NCBI RefSeq assembly: GCF_902170565.1
Contig: NZ_CABHXX010000008.1
Coordinates: 1-64,000 of the forward strand
Direction: 5' to 3'
Origin: Yersinia thracica
GTDB lineage: Bacteria; Pseudomonadota; Gammaproteobacteria; Enterobacterales; Enterobacteriaceae
DNA length: 64,000 nt
Every line of letters starts with the position of its first letter. Position 1 is the stretch's first letter. The notes under the pieces were generated by a model that was given only the letters and a program-made list of their open reading frames with translations, was not told the origin of the DNA and made no database searches. Below, one piece after another: positions 41,495-50,252 of this stretch. The position numbers and the translations under genes are program-made.

Positions 41495-42808
41495 ATGAAG
41501 ACAAAAATGATAATGTCAAAAGTAAAAATAAAATCTTTGCTGTTGTTAACTTATTTAGCTATGGGGGTTCCTTCTCTCCACGCAGCAGAGACATTACAGG
41601 TGTGGATACGCGCCAGTAATGATTCAAAAAATATTTATAAAGCAGAAGCTGAGACTTTTGAGAAGAAAACCGGCATCAAAATTGAATATTTCAATGCCAC
41701 CACCGATTTTGAACAGCGCCTGGCAAGGGCGGCGGCCGGTAACGCTTTGCCGGACTTGATTTTCAATGATGCGGCGGCTATCGGGCAGTTTGTTCAGCTC
41801 GGTATTGTTGAGCCGATCGAGCCGAAAAATATCATTGGTGGGGCAGATGTCTTAGATACTGCTTGGCAGAGCGCCCAATATATTGACGGTAAATATTATG
41901 GCGTGCCAACTTCAGCACAAACCTTTGCTTTGTTTATCCGTAAAGATTGGCGCGAAAAACTGGGCTTAGAGTTACCGAAAAGCTGGGAAGATATCAGCAC
42001 CTTGGCCAAAGCATTTACCTTTAATGACCCCGATGGCAATGGCAAAAATGATACTTACGGCTTTATTTTGCCCGCCTCCACCACTCGTGGTTACGCCAGC
42101 TGGTTTATCAGCTCCTATCTGTGGCAAGCCGGTGGTGACTTCATTCGCCCGGCCGGTGAGGGCAAATTTAAAGGCTCATTGGAAGAACCCGCAGCGGTTG
42201 AAACACTGAGCTTCATTCGCGGCATGGTGTGCAACAAAACGGTACAGCCGGGCGCAATTAACGCCACCACCGCCGACGCCATTCCTTCCTTCCGTTCCGG
42301 TCAAAGCGGCATGTTCGTCACCGGCCCATACCATATTGCTCTATTTGATAAAGATCCCGGTAAAGATGCTTTTGAAGTGATCCCGCCGCCAAAAGGGCCC
42401 AAAGGGCAGGCAACACTGGCCGAAGGCACCACGGTATTTATGATGAAAAGTAGCGAGAAAAAAGCAGCTGCTCAGAAATTCATAGAATTTATGATTTCAC
42501 CTGAAGGGCAACAAATCGGCATGGGCATGGGCAGCAACAATATGCCGGTCGTGCGCTTATCCATTAATAAACTGGTTGATACCAAAGCCGTTTATAACGA
42601 CCCGCGCTGGGCAATGTTTGCAGATTTGTACGCCGAACATGGCCGCTATATTCCGCAAGTCCCTAACTGGACGCCAATTCGTCAGGTTACTGCTGAAGGT
42701 TTCAACCGCATCTTAGCCAACTGTGAGGGTGATATCCCTGCTGAATTAAAAGCAGTGAATCAGAAAGTGAATGATGAGTTGGCTAAACAGAATGTCTTAG
42801 GGCAGTGA
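41495..42808 (+). CDS. ABC transporter sugar/oligosaccharide-binding protein
   Basis: A 437-residue family 1 extracellular solute-binding protein with a signal peptide ending PSLHA before AETLQVW. The N-terminal lobe has KIEYFNATTDFEQRLARAAAGNALPDLIF, typical of binding proteins for maltose, glycerol-phosphate and uronate oligomers. GAGG lies before the ATG. It heads the plus-strand operon: binding protein, permease, permease, ATPase, lyase. Given the flanking lyases, an unsaturated or saturated oligo-uronate is the likely ligand; this is inference. Confidence 0.85.
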   Translation: MKTKMIMSKVKIKSLLLLTYLAMGVPSLHAAETLQVWIRASNDSKNIYKAEAETFEKKTGIKIEYFNATTDFEQRLARAAAGNALPDLIFNDAAAIGQFVQLGIVEPIEPKNIIGGADVLDTAWQSAQYIDGKYYGVPTSAQTFALFIRKDWREKLGLELPKSWEDISTLAKAFTFNDPDGNGKNDTYGFILPASTTRGYASWFISSYLWQAGGDFIRPAGEGKFKGSLEEPAAVETLSFIRGMVCNKTVQPGAINATTADAIPSFRSGQSGMFVTGPYHIALFDKDPGKDAFEVIPPPKGPKGQATLAEGTTVFMMKSSEKKAAAQKFIEFMISPEGQQIGMGMGSNNMPVVRLSINKLVDTKAVYNDPRWAMFADLYAEHGRYIPQVPNWTPIRQVTAEGFNRILANCEGDIPAELKAVNQKVNDELAKQNVLGQ

Positions 42809-42815
42809 GTAAATC

Positions 42816-43700
42816 ATGATAACGCTAACCCCCCGACTAAAACGTAATCTGGTTCCGTGGCTGTTCTTGGCCCCGGCACTGGTCATCTTCACCTGGTTTA
42901 AATTCATCCCGATGCTGCAAGGGCTGGTGATGAGTTTTTACAAGGTTAACTTTAACCAGCCAAATGAGTGGGTCGGGTTTGACAACTTTTCCCGCGCGAT
43001 GGGTGATGAAGCACTGCATTCTGCGGTTTTCAACACCCTGTTATATGTGGTGGTCACCATGGTGGTGGCCGCTTTTATCGCCTTCTTCTTAGCGATGTTA
43101 TTGGAAGGGCCGGCGCGGCATTTGCGTTTTATCCGTACCGCAATCTTCTTGCCTGCGGTGACCAGTGCGGCGATCGTCGCCGAAATGTGGCGAATTCTGT
43201 TTAACCCGACGAGCAACGGTGTCGTCAACCACATTTTGTCGTGGTTTAGCATTGAAGCGCAGGGTTTTCTGGCCGACACCGACCAGGCGCTGTGGACCGT
43301 GATGTTGCTGCATATCTGGAAAGCCGTGCCTTACAACATGGTTATCTTTATTGCGGGTCTGGTGGGGATTAGCCGTGATTTGTACGACGCCTCGAATGTG
43401 GACGGCGCTAACTGGTGGAACCGTCTGCGTTACGTTACTTTGCCGGGCATGATCCCCGCGCTTTCTGTGGTGCTGATGCTGTCATTCATCCGTGGTTTCC
43501 GGGTGTTTGCTGAAGTCTATGCCACCACCGGCGGCGGCCCGTCTAATGCGACAGAAATGATCATGACTCATATCTACAAACTGGGCTTTGAGCAGTTTGA
43601 CTATGGTTATGCGTCAGCGGTGTCCTTCCTGTTATTCGCTTTCACTGTGGTGCTGACTATTTGTCATCTCACATTGAAAAAGCGTATAGCCCGTTACTAA
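42816..43700 (+). CDS. ABC sugar transporter permease (MalF/UgpA type)
   Basis: A 294-residue inner-membrane permease with six hydrophobic segments. The EAA loop that contacts the ATPase is DLYDASNVDGANWWNRLRYV followed by TLPGMIP. It starts 7 bases after the binding-protein stop and is paired with the second permease 19 bases downstream. Confidence 0.9.
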   Translation: MITLTPRLKRNLVPWLFLAPALVIFTWFKFIPMLQGLVMSFYKVNFNQPNEWVGFDNFSRAMGDEALHSAVFNTLLYVVVTMVVAAFIAFFLAMLLEGPARHLRFIRTAIFLPAVTSAAIVAEMWRILFNPTSNGVVNHILSWFSIEAQGFLADTDQALWTVMLLHIWKAVPYNMVIFIAGLVGISRDLYDASNVDGANWWNRLRYVTLPGMIPALSVVLMLSFIRGFRVFAEVYATTGGGPSNATEMIMTHIYKLGFEQFDYGYASAVSFLLFAFTVVLTICHLTLKKRIARY

Positions 43701-43719
43701 CCCGAGCCGGAGACTGGGA

Positions 43720-44559
43720 ATGAAAAGTAAAAGTTGGAACAGTATCGGCCGCTGGGTAATTTATGGTCTGTTGCTGGTGGTGTTTGTCGGCCCCTATTGG
43801 GGCATCATTGCCACCGCATTCAGCGGCGCACCGGTAAAACCGGGGGAGCTGTTGGCCTGGCCCAATCAATTCTCGTGGGATAACTTTATCTTCGCCTGGA
43901 TGGATATCGGCGTCTGGCAATACCTGCTGAACTCCATCGTCGTGGTGTTCTTCGGCACCATTTTACAGGTGTCGGTCAGTGCTCTGGCGGCCTATGCGCT
44001 GGCCCGTAAAAAGTTTGTCGGGGTCTCGCTGACCAGCTTGATTATTCTGTCGACCATGATGCTGCCGGAAGAAGTTATCGCCATCCCGCTGTATATGATA
44101 ATCAACTGGCGACTGCCGGTGATTGATGCCTCGCTGTACAACAGCTATCTGGGCATGATCCTGCCGGTGGTGGGTTGGGCTTTCTCTATCTTCGTGCTGA
44201 CCGAGTTTATGGCGGCTATCCCGAAAGAGCTGGAGGAAGCGGCGCGCATTGATGGTGCCAGCGAATGGCAAATCTTCTTCCACGTCATCCTGCCGCTGGT
44301 TAAACCGGCATTGGGCACCGTGGTGACCTTCGGCTTCATCATGATTTGGGACCAATACCTGTTGCCACTGATTGTGGTGAATCAGGACAGTTTGAACACT
44401 ATTCCGGTGATCCTCGGCACATTGCGTACTGACGAGACCATCACACCAAATATCTTTATTGCCATCACTCTGTTGGCGATGTTGCCAAGCATCATCGTGT
44501 ATCTGGGTCTGCAAAAACATTTCAATCGCGGGATCATGTCTGGCGCGGTTAAAGGCTAG
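43720..44559 (+). CDS. ABC sugar transporter permease (MalG/UgpE type)
   Basis: A 279-residue inner-membrane permease with six hydrophobic segments. The EAA loop is ELEEAARIDGASEWQIFFHV, then ILPLVKPA, the classical carbohydrate uptake transporter-1 signature. GGAG-like spacing upstream is fair (CCGGAGACTGGGA). Together with the previous gene it forms the heterodimeric channel. Confidence 0.92.
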   Translation: MKSKSWNSIGRWVIYGLLLVVFVGPYWGIIATAFSGAPVKPGELLAWPNQFSWDNFIFAWMDIGVWQYLLNSIVVVFFGTILQVSVSALAAYALARKKFVGVSLTSLIILSTMMLPEEVIAIPLYMIINWRLPVIDASLYNSYLGMILPVVGWAFSIFVLTEFMAAIPKELEEAARIDGASEWQIFFHVILPLVKPALGTVVTFGFIMIWDQYLLPLIVVNQDSLNTIPVILGTLRTDETITPNIFIAITLLAMLPSIIVYLGLQKHFNRGIMSGAVKG

Positions 44560-44570
44560 GGAGAAACAAA

Positions 44571-45686
44571 ATGGGATCGGTTGTACTTAAAAATGTCTGT
44601 AAATCTTACGGTGACACCCATGTGATCCGCGATGTATCGCTGGAAATCCCTGACGGTGAATTCTGCGTGTTAGTTGGCCCGAGCGGCTGCGGAAAATCCA
44701 CCTTACTGCGCATGATAGCCGGGCTGGAGGAGATCTCCGGCGGCACGGTGGGCATCAATGATAAAGACGTCACTGACGTTGAACCCAAGATGCGCGACAT
44801 TGCCATGGTGTTCCAAAGTTATGCGCTTTATCCGCAGATGACGGTGCGCGAGAACATGGGTTTTGCGCTGAAAATGGCCAAAATGTCCAAAGCCGAGATC
44901 AATAAAAAAGTGGAGTCCACGGCGGAATTACTGGGCTTACAAGCTTTGTTGGAGCGGCTGCCGAAAGATTTGTCCGGTGGTCAACGCCAGCGGGTGGCCA
45001 TGGGTCGCGCCATTGTGCGTAACCCGCAAGTGTTCTTGTTCGATGAGCCATTGTCGAACTTGGATGCCAAATTGCGTACTCAGGTGCGTGGTGAGATCCG
45101 CGAATTGCATCAACGGCTGAAGACCACTTCCGTCTATGTGACGCATGATCAGATTGAAGCGATGACCATGGGGCAGATGATCGTGGTGCTGCGCGACGGG
45201 CGTATTGAGCAAGTCGGCTCGCCATTGGATCTTTACGATCGTCCCGCCAACTTATTTGTGGCTGGCTTTATCGGATCACCGGAGATCAATCAGTTGAAAG
45301 GCACCGTGGTGCTCAATGCTGGAGAGACGACAGAACAAGGCGACGAATTCCTGCTGCGGCTGGAAGACGGCTCTTTGCTGACATTGCCGGCCGGTTTGCA
45401 AGTGACTGATGGGCAAAATGTGGTGTATGCCATTCGTCCAGAGCAGGTCAACGTGGTGGATGAAACACACCACGCCAGCGCACTGAAAGCGACCATTACC
45501 GCGATTGAAAATACCGGCTCGGATATGCAGCTATTTTGCAGCACCGGCGGGGGCCGTTTTACCTCGGTCTTCAAACAGCGTTTGGCGGTGAATGCAGGGG
45601 AGACCGTGTATTTGCAGCCTAAGCTGGCCGGTATCCACATTTTTGATGCCGCCACTGGCGTGCGGGTTGCCAGTCAGGCCGCATAA
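44571..45686 (+). CDS. ABC sugar transporter ATPase (MalK/UgpC type)
   Basis: A 371-residue ATPase. Walker A GPSGCGKST, Q-loop VFQSYALYP, signature LSGGQRQRVAMGRA, Walker B VFLFDEPLSNLDA and switch His VTHDQIEA are intact. The C-terminal 130 residues form the MalK-type TOBE regulatory domain. It powers the permease pair encoded just upstream and starts 11 bases after the second permease. Confidence 0.93.
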   Translation: MGSVVLKNVCKSYGDTHVIRDVSLEIPDGEFCVLVGPSGCGKSTLLRMIAGLEEISGGTVGINDKDVTDVEPKMRDIAMVFQSYALYPQMTVRENMGFALKMAKMSKAEINKKVESTAELLGLQALLERLPKDLSGGQRQRVAMGRAIVRNPQVFLFDEPLSNLDAKLRTQVRGEIRELHQRLKTTSVYVTHDQIEAMTMGQMIVVLRDGRIEQVGSPLDLYDRPANLFVAGFIGSPEINQLKGTVVLNAGETTEQGDEFLLRLEDGSLLTLPAGLQVTDGQNVVYAIRPEQVNVVDETHHASALKATITAIENTGSDMQLFCSTGGGRFTSVFKQRLAVNAGETVYLQPKLAGIHIFDAATGVRVASQAA

Positions 45687-45694
45687 AGGAAGCC

Positions 45695-46867
45695 ATGCCC
45701 ATGACGCCAATGAAAACGTCTGTGACGCCAATGAAATTGTACACGCTCGATGTGGATTGCCTTGCCAAGGCGAAAGCGGTATTGCAGCAGCCATTTTCAC
45801 CTCTACAACCGGCCTTGCGCCGGTTATTAAGTGAAGCCGATGCATTGCGCGATCAACCGCCGGAAAGTGTGACACACAAAACGCTACTGCCCGTCAGTGG
45901 CGACATTCACGATTATTACAGTTTTGGCACTTACTGGTGGCCGAATCCGCGTAAGCCCAATGGATTGCCCTATGTGCGCCGCGATGGGCATACCAATCCA
46001 CAAAGTCAGAATGACGATACCGATACTCAGCGGATTGAGCGGATGTGTGACCGCTGCCTAACCCTCGGACTGGCTTACTATTTTACCGGCAATAGCCGCT
46101 ATGCTCAGGTGGCGGCAGAGCAGATCCGTTGTTGGTTTTTAGATGCCAAAACTCGGATGAATCCGCACTTGAATTATGGTCAGGCCATCCCCGGCATTGT
46201 TTCTGGCCGTGGGACGGGGTTAATCGATACCCGGCTGATGTGGATGGTGATTGACACTATTGGATTGATATTGCCCGCCAAGCTACTGGATACCGAGGAT
46301 ACCGCGGTGTTGCAGCAGTGGTTCCGTGACTTTAACCACTGGATGTTCCACAGCGAAGTGGGTCACTCGGAATATGTCTGGCACAACAACCACGGCACCT
46401 GGTATGACGTGCAGCGCGCGGCAAATGCGATGTTCTATGGCGATCGTGGGCTGGTTTCCACCATTATTCGCCAGGGGATTACCCAACGGCTGGCGGCACA
46501 AATAGCGCAAGACGGTAAGCAATGGATGGAACTGGAGCGCACCGTGCCTTTCCATTATTCCTTATTCAATATGGAGGCGCATTTGCTGCTGTGTCGTTAC
46601 GGCGAACATGTTGAAATTGATCGCTGGGATTGGGTACAAGATGGCCGCAATGTGCAGCAAGGTATTGATTATTTGCTGCCATTTATTGCTGAACCTGAGC
46701 TGTGGCCTTACCGTGATTTGCGCGGCATTGATTATGACAGTGCTTTGCGGCTGTTATTACAGGCGGCTCGGGGCTATCCAACAGATGCCAAACGCTATCA
46801 AGCGGTGCTCGCCACTTTGCCAGCAGACACCTTAACCTCACGCGACCGTCTGTTGTGGCAAAGTTGA
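45695..46867 (+). CDS. Cytosolic alginate-lyase-superfamily protein
   Basis: A 390-residue relative of the secreted protein at 39696 but without a signal peptide. Shared motifs are HDYYSFGTYWWPNPRK, LPYVRRDGHTNPQ, NPHLNYGQAIPG and WHNNHGTWYDVQ with the likely catalytic Asn-His. It closes the transporter operon, 8 bases after the ATPase. The N-terminus repeats (M/V)TPMK, encoded by a duplicated 14-base segment, so the true start may be the second or third Met; AAGGAAG favours the first. It probably acts on imported oligo-uronates. Confidence 0.78.
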   Translation: MPMTPMKTSVTPMKLYTLDVDCLAKAKAVLQQPFSPLQPALRRLLSEADALRDQPPESVTHKTLLPVSGDIHDYYSFGTYWWPNPRKPNGLPYVRRDGHTNPQSQNDDTDTQRIERMCDRCLTLGLAYYFTGNSRYAQVAAEQIRCWFLDAKTRMNPHLNYGQAIPGIVSGRGTGLIDTRLMWMVIDTIGLILPAKLLDTEDTAVLQQWFRDFNHWMFHSEVGHSEYVWHNNHGTWYDVQRAANAMFYGDRGLVSTIIRQGITQRLAAQIAQDGKQWMELERTVPFHYSLFNMEAHLLLCRYGEHVEIDRWDWVQDGRNVQQGIDYLLPFIAEPELWPYRDLRGIDYDSALRLLLQAARGYPTDAKRYQAVLATLPADTLTSRDRLLWQS

Positions 46868-46921
46868 TAGAGGCAGAGGCAAAGCTAATAGAAGCAAAAG
46901 CTAATCGAGCCAAAGTTGATG
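46855..46921 (+). repeat. Degenerate short tandem repeats after the second lyase
   Basis: About four imperfect copies of a 15-16-base unit resembling GGCAAAGTTGATAG, with variants AGCAAAAGCTAATCG and AGCCAAAGTTGATGT. The first copy contains the lyase stop codon. Confidence 0.65.
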
Positions 46922-46961
46922 TACACTGAAAGCTGTTTTTAGCTGGAAAGTGATGTGAAGA

Positions 46962-47414
46962 ATGAGTGCCGTGAATAACCCCGATGACCTGATCTCCATT
47001 ACCCGCTTCCTGCGCCAGCAACATGTCCTGACGCTGTGTGCTGGCAGCGGTATGGATATGTGGTGCGCCAACTGTTTTTATGTTTTTGATGAAGCCAAAA
47101 TGGCGCTTTATCTGATGACAGAAAAACACACCCGCCACGGCGAGTTGATGCAGGTAAACCCGCAGGTTGTCGGGACCATTGCCACCCAACCGCGTACTGT
47201 GGCCTTGATAAAAGGTATTCAATATCGCGGCGAAATAACCGAATTAACCGGCGACGCCGAACACCTCGCCCGCCAGCGCTATTGCCGCCGTTTCCCGGTG
47301 GCTAAAGTTGCCTCCGCTCCCCTCTGGCAGCTTAATTTGCTGGAAATCAAGATGACCAATAATACCCTTGGCTTTGGCAAAAAACTGTATTGGTCTCGTA
47401 TTGAGCCGCAGTGA
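46962..47414 (+). CDS. yhbP: YhbP family protein (UPF0306)
   Basis: A 150-residue protein matching E. coli Yhb[45 protein letters not shown] and [14 protein letters not shown]. The fold resembles FMN-binding split-barrel proteins. Function unknown. In E. coli it adjoins yhbQ, so its position here marks the right end of the inserted segment. Confidence 0.93.
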   Translation: MSAVNNPDDLISITRFLRQQHVLTLCAGSGMDMWCANCFYVFDEAKMALYLMTEKHTRHGELMQVNPQVVGTIATQPRTVALIKGIQYRGEITELTGDAEHLARQRYCRRFPVAKVASAPLWQLNLLEIKMTNNTLGFGKKLYWSRIEPQ

Positions 47415-47652
47415 TCTACTGTTTTTTGTCATTCGTTTCGTCTGTGAGGGTTTTGTCGTTAAAAATACTTAGAATATTTATATTGTCAGTTAGTTTACAC
47501 AATGCAAACGTGGATAAACCCCTATAATTAGTGACTCTAATAATTAGTATATATAATTATTTATTAACATATCATTTACTATAAATGGTATTAATGTCGG
47601 ATTTTCTGCAAATTAAAGTCCCCACAGATTAATAAGATATGAAATTTGCCAC

Positions 47653-47677
47653 ACAACACTATTTAATATAGTGTTGT
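47653..47677. promoter_or_regulatory. 25-bp perfect inverted repeat
   Basis: ACAACACTAT and ATAGTGTTGT flank a five-base AT spacer. Possible operator for an unidentified regulator of the downstream gene, or terminator-like hairpin without T-run. Confidence 0.5.
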
Positions 47678-47730
47678 AAATCAATGCGATATGTATTTTT
47701 TTGTAAGGCGTGTAATTAACTTCATATTTT

Positions 47731-47746
47731 AGTGATATATATCACA
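47731..47746. promoter_or_regulatory. CRP-like site
   Basis: AGTGATATATATCACA agrees with TGTGA-N6-TCACA at 9 of 10 positions and is flanked by A/T runs. It lies 175 bases before the start at 47921. Confidence 0.6.
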
Positions 47747-47920
47747 TTTTGTTAATAAACAAAAAAAGCAGTAACACTTCTTATGATTCACATCTATAAA
47801 TATTAGGTGGGCATAAAACCCCCATATTTATTGCCCCACAAAATATATATTTCAATGTAGTAATATCTTACGACTTGATTAAATATCGAGTTCAACTCTA
47901 TTCTATTTAAGGTAACTATC

Positions 47921-48910
47921 ATGAATTCAGAACCTAAAAAAGGCTCGGCCAAAGCAACATTCGATTCTAAAGAAAGTGCTGATTTAGTTAAAAATAAAAT
48001 GGTGACATGTACAACACGCTTTAAATTCTATTTACCAAAAGTTAATGGTGACTCAATAGAGTTCGGATTTGGTATTGAAAGTGATTGTGTAAATGCTGCC
48101 GATGATTTTAAAACATTATTTAATTCATGGCTTAACAAAAAATCATTAGCAACATCATCGAGTGAGTTTTGTAAAAAAGTTGATATTCTTACATGTGCAG
48201 TAGTCAATAATCCATTAGAATACTCGATGAGCCAATTGCAAGGAGACTTATACACGATATATATAGTCAGTGAGTCTGCCAATACCGAAACATTTTGGTT
48301 ATTCCTTGATAAACCCGATAAATTAGCTGTCGGTTCTACTATATATGCAAACTCAGCTGCCAATCTAACAATAGCTTCCGGCTCCTCCCCAGAAGCGACC
48401 TTTGGTATTCCTATTCAGTATAAGCTCGGGGCGAAATCGTCAAATAATGCTGTTGGACTAAACGTGAAAGTTGCAACTTCGCAATTAAAGGATGTAAATA
48501 TCCAGGATGTTTGGAAAGCAACCTTTTATGATGGGCCTGAACATCAAGCTCCTGACCTCGATAAAGCGGATGGTGTGGCAAATAAAGATGAAATAAATTA
48601 TACGGATAACTCATTTGATCCTGATAGAGTTATTCAAAATTCATGGTATCCCAGTCAAACGTTTGGCATACAGACTGAAAATGGATTTGTAGGTATGACT
48701 TGGGAAGCTCGGCCAGCTAAAACAGTCGCAATTGCTCCAAAATTAACATTCTTTGTAACGACGGGTGAATATTCAAGTAATCAACTGGCCGATTATTCTA
48801 CGGTATCAAATAGTGCTCAAATCGTTAACCTATCTGATTTCTCAGGATTTGCAGTAACGGTAACTTATACCAAAGACGGAAAGTGGAACATTAAAAAGGG
48901 TAGGCCATAA
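47921..48910 (+). CDS. Unrecognised 329-residue protein, possible RhiA-like C-terminal region
   Basis: Not recognised with confidence. The protein is soluble with no signal peptide or membrane segment and is rich in Ser, Asn, Thr and Lys. Residues 1-105 form a region of their own (FKFYLPKVNGDSIEFGFGIE). From about residue 110 the pattern YTIYIVSESANTETFWLFLD, later FGIQTENGFVGMTWEARP and FFVTTGEYSSNQLADY, weakly recalls RhiA-type proteins, abundant cytosolic proteins under quorum control in Rhizobium. AAGG precedes the ATG. Flanked by long AT-rich non-coding DNA on both sides, between yhbP and yraR, so probably acquired. Confidence 0.75.
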   Translation: MNSEPKKGSAKATFDSKESADLVKNKMVTCTTRFKFYLPKVNGDSIEFGFGIESDCVNAADDFKTLFNSWLNKKSLATSSSEFCKKVDILTCAVVNNPLEYSMSQLQGDLYTIYIVSESANTETFWLFLDKPDKLAVGSTIYANSAANLTIASGSSPEATFGIPIQYKLGAKSSNNAVGLNVKVATSQLKDVNIQDVWKATFYDGPEHQAPDLDKADGVANKDEINYTDNSFDPDRVIQNSWYPSQTFGIQTENGFVGMTWEARPAKTVAIAPKLTFFVTTGEYSSNQLADYSTVSNSAQIVNLSDFSGFAVTVTYTKDGKWNIKKGRP

Positions 48911-49613
48911 TTGAATTTAAAACTCCAATGCACGAGCCAACTATAGTGAATAAATATTTAATTTTCTATTGTGATTTTCTATAATGGATCATGATAAATT
49001 TCACTATATTTATAATGAATATTGGAAAGCCTCATGTCATCATGAGGCTTTGATTGATTAAGTTAAATATTCAGAGAGTCATTTATAACCAGTGTGTTGG
49101 TTAATGGGGTTATTTTGTTTGTCATTTTTAAAATGTACGAATAAATTTAATATATTTCACAATGGGTTTATTATTACCAATCATTTAAAAAACAGGGTGA
49201 ATTTATATATCTATGGTCACTATCAACATCTTATGGCATTTTCTTTTCCTAACTATCTGTCGTAATTAAAAACTGTCGCAATTAAAAAATTTATTTACCA
49301 GTATTCCACATAAAACAGTGTGCATCACTCTATGACTGTAAGATATATGTGGTGATTACGCTGATATGACTGACGGTAGCTTGCAGCGCCGCATTAGGTC
49401 TGTCACTTGATGACCGTTATCAGGCCACATAGGGGAATGTTGTTGACGACCTCACTGAATACCTGTCGACCCAATGGCTTACCTCCCAGCGCTAACCTTC
49501 CTGCCATATGAATTATTTAGGGTATTGTGTTTCTGGTATGTATTATTCATAACAATTGATTTCAATAATTGTCTCCATGTTGGGGGGCGCTAGCTTTTTA
49601 TCGGGAGGGTCAA
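48911..49613. other. Gene-free AT-rich interval
   Basis: 700 bases with no supported gene on either strand. Only the hairpin at 49026-49051 stands out. Confidence 0.6.
49026..49051 (+). terminator. Terminator-like hairpin after the 329-residue gene
   Basis: Perfect 11-base arms AAAGCCTCATG / CATGAGGCTTT with loop TCAT, 115 bases beyond the stop. Short T-run only. Confidence 0.65.
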
Positions 49614-50252
49614 ATGGCGAAGGTATTATTACTGGGGGCAAGTGGTTTGGTAGGGGGTGAATTACTGCGCTTGCTACGTTTGGATGCCCGCGTGACATCT
49701 ATTATTGCGCCAACCCGTAAGCCATTGCCTGCTATGAATAAACTGATTAATCCGCAAGGTGAGAATATCGGCGAGTTGCTAAAAACGCTTAATGAGCCGG
49801 TGGATTTGGTCTTTTGCTGTCTGGGCACCACCCGCAAGCAAGCGGGGAGTCAGGCGGCGTTTCGGCAGGTGGATTATCGGCTGGTGCTGGCAGCGGGTGA
49901 AACCGGTTTACGCCTTGGTGCGCGGCATTTCCTCTTGGTGAGCGCGGTGGGGGCCAATCCAAATTCGTGGCTGTTTTATAACCGCACCAAAGGCGAGGCT
50001 GAGCGGGATTTACAAACTCAGGGCTGGCCACAACTCACTTTCGCCCGGCCTTCGATGCTGGCGGGGCAACGCCCGACACCGCGATTAATGGAAAGTCTCA
50101 GCGCACCTTTGTTTGCCTTATTGCCTGATAAATGGCGCTTAATTAAAGCCAAAGATGTGGCGCAGGCGCTGCTGGATCACGCTTTTGCTCCGCCGCAAGA
50201 GGGCGTGACAATCTTAACCTCTGCCCAAATGCAACATCCCCTTCGTACTTGA
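49614..50252 (+). CDS. yraR: NAD(P)-binding Rossmann-fold protein YraR
   Basis: A 212-residue short epimerase-like protein aligned end to end with E. coli YraR. The nucleotide motif is LLLGASGLVGGELLRLL; further motifs are VDLVFCCLGTTRKQAGS, HFLLVSAVGAN and FYNRTKGEAE with the YxxxK-like pair. GGGAGGG lies directly before the ATG at 49614; the ORF extends 15 codons upstream from a TTG without homology. The last codons coincide with the edge of an ERIC-like repeat. Function unknown. Confidence 0.92.
   Translation: MAKVLLLGASGLVGGELLRLLRLDARVTSIIAPTRKPLPAMNKLINPQGENIGELLKTLNEPVDLVFCCLGTTRKQAGSQAAFRQVDYRLVLAAGETGLRLGARHFLLVSAVGANPNSWLFYNRTKGEAERDLQTQGWPQLTFARPSMLAGQRPTPRLMESLSAPLFALLPDKWRLIKAKDVAQALLDHAFAPPQEGVTILTSAQMQHPLRT

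Larger units (their letters stand above)
47415..47920. promoter_or_regulatory. Long AT-rich upstream region of the 329-residue unknown gene
   Basis: 506 bases without a gene. Notable are the inverted repeat at 47653-47677 and a near-consensus CRP site at 47731-47746. A weaker GTGGGCA / TGCCCCAC pairing lies at 47807-47839. Confidence 0.5.
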
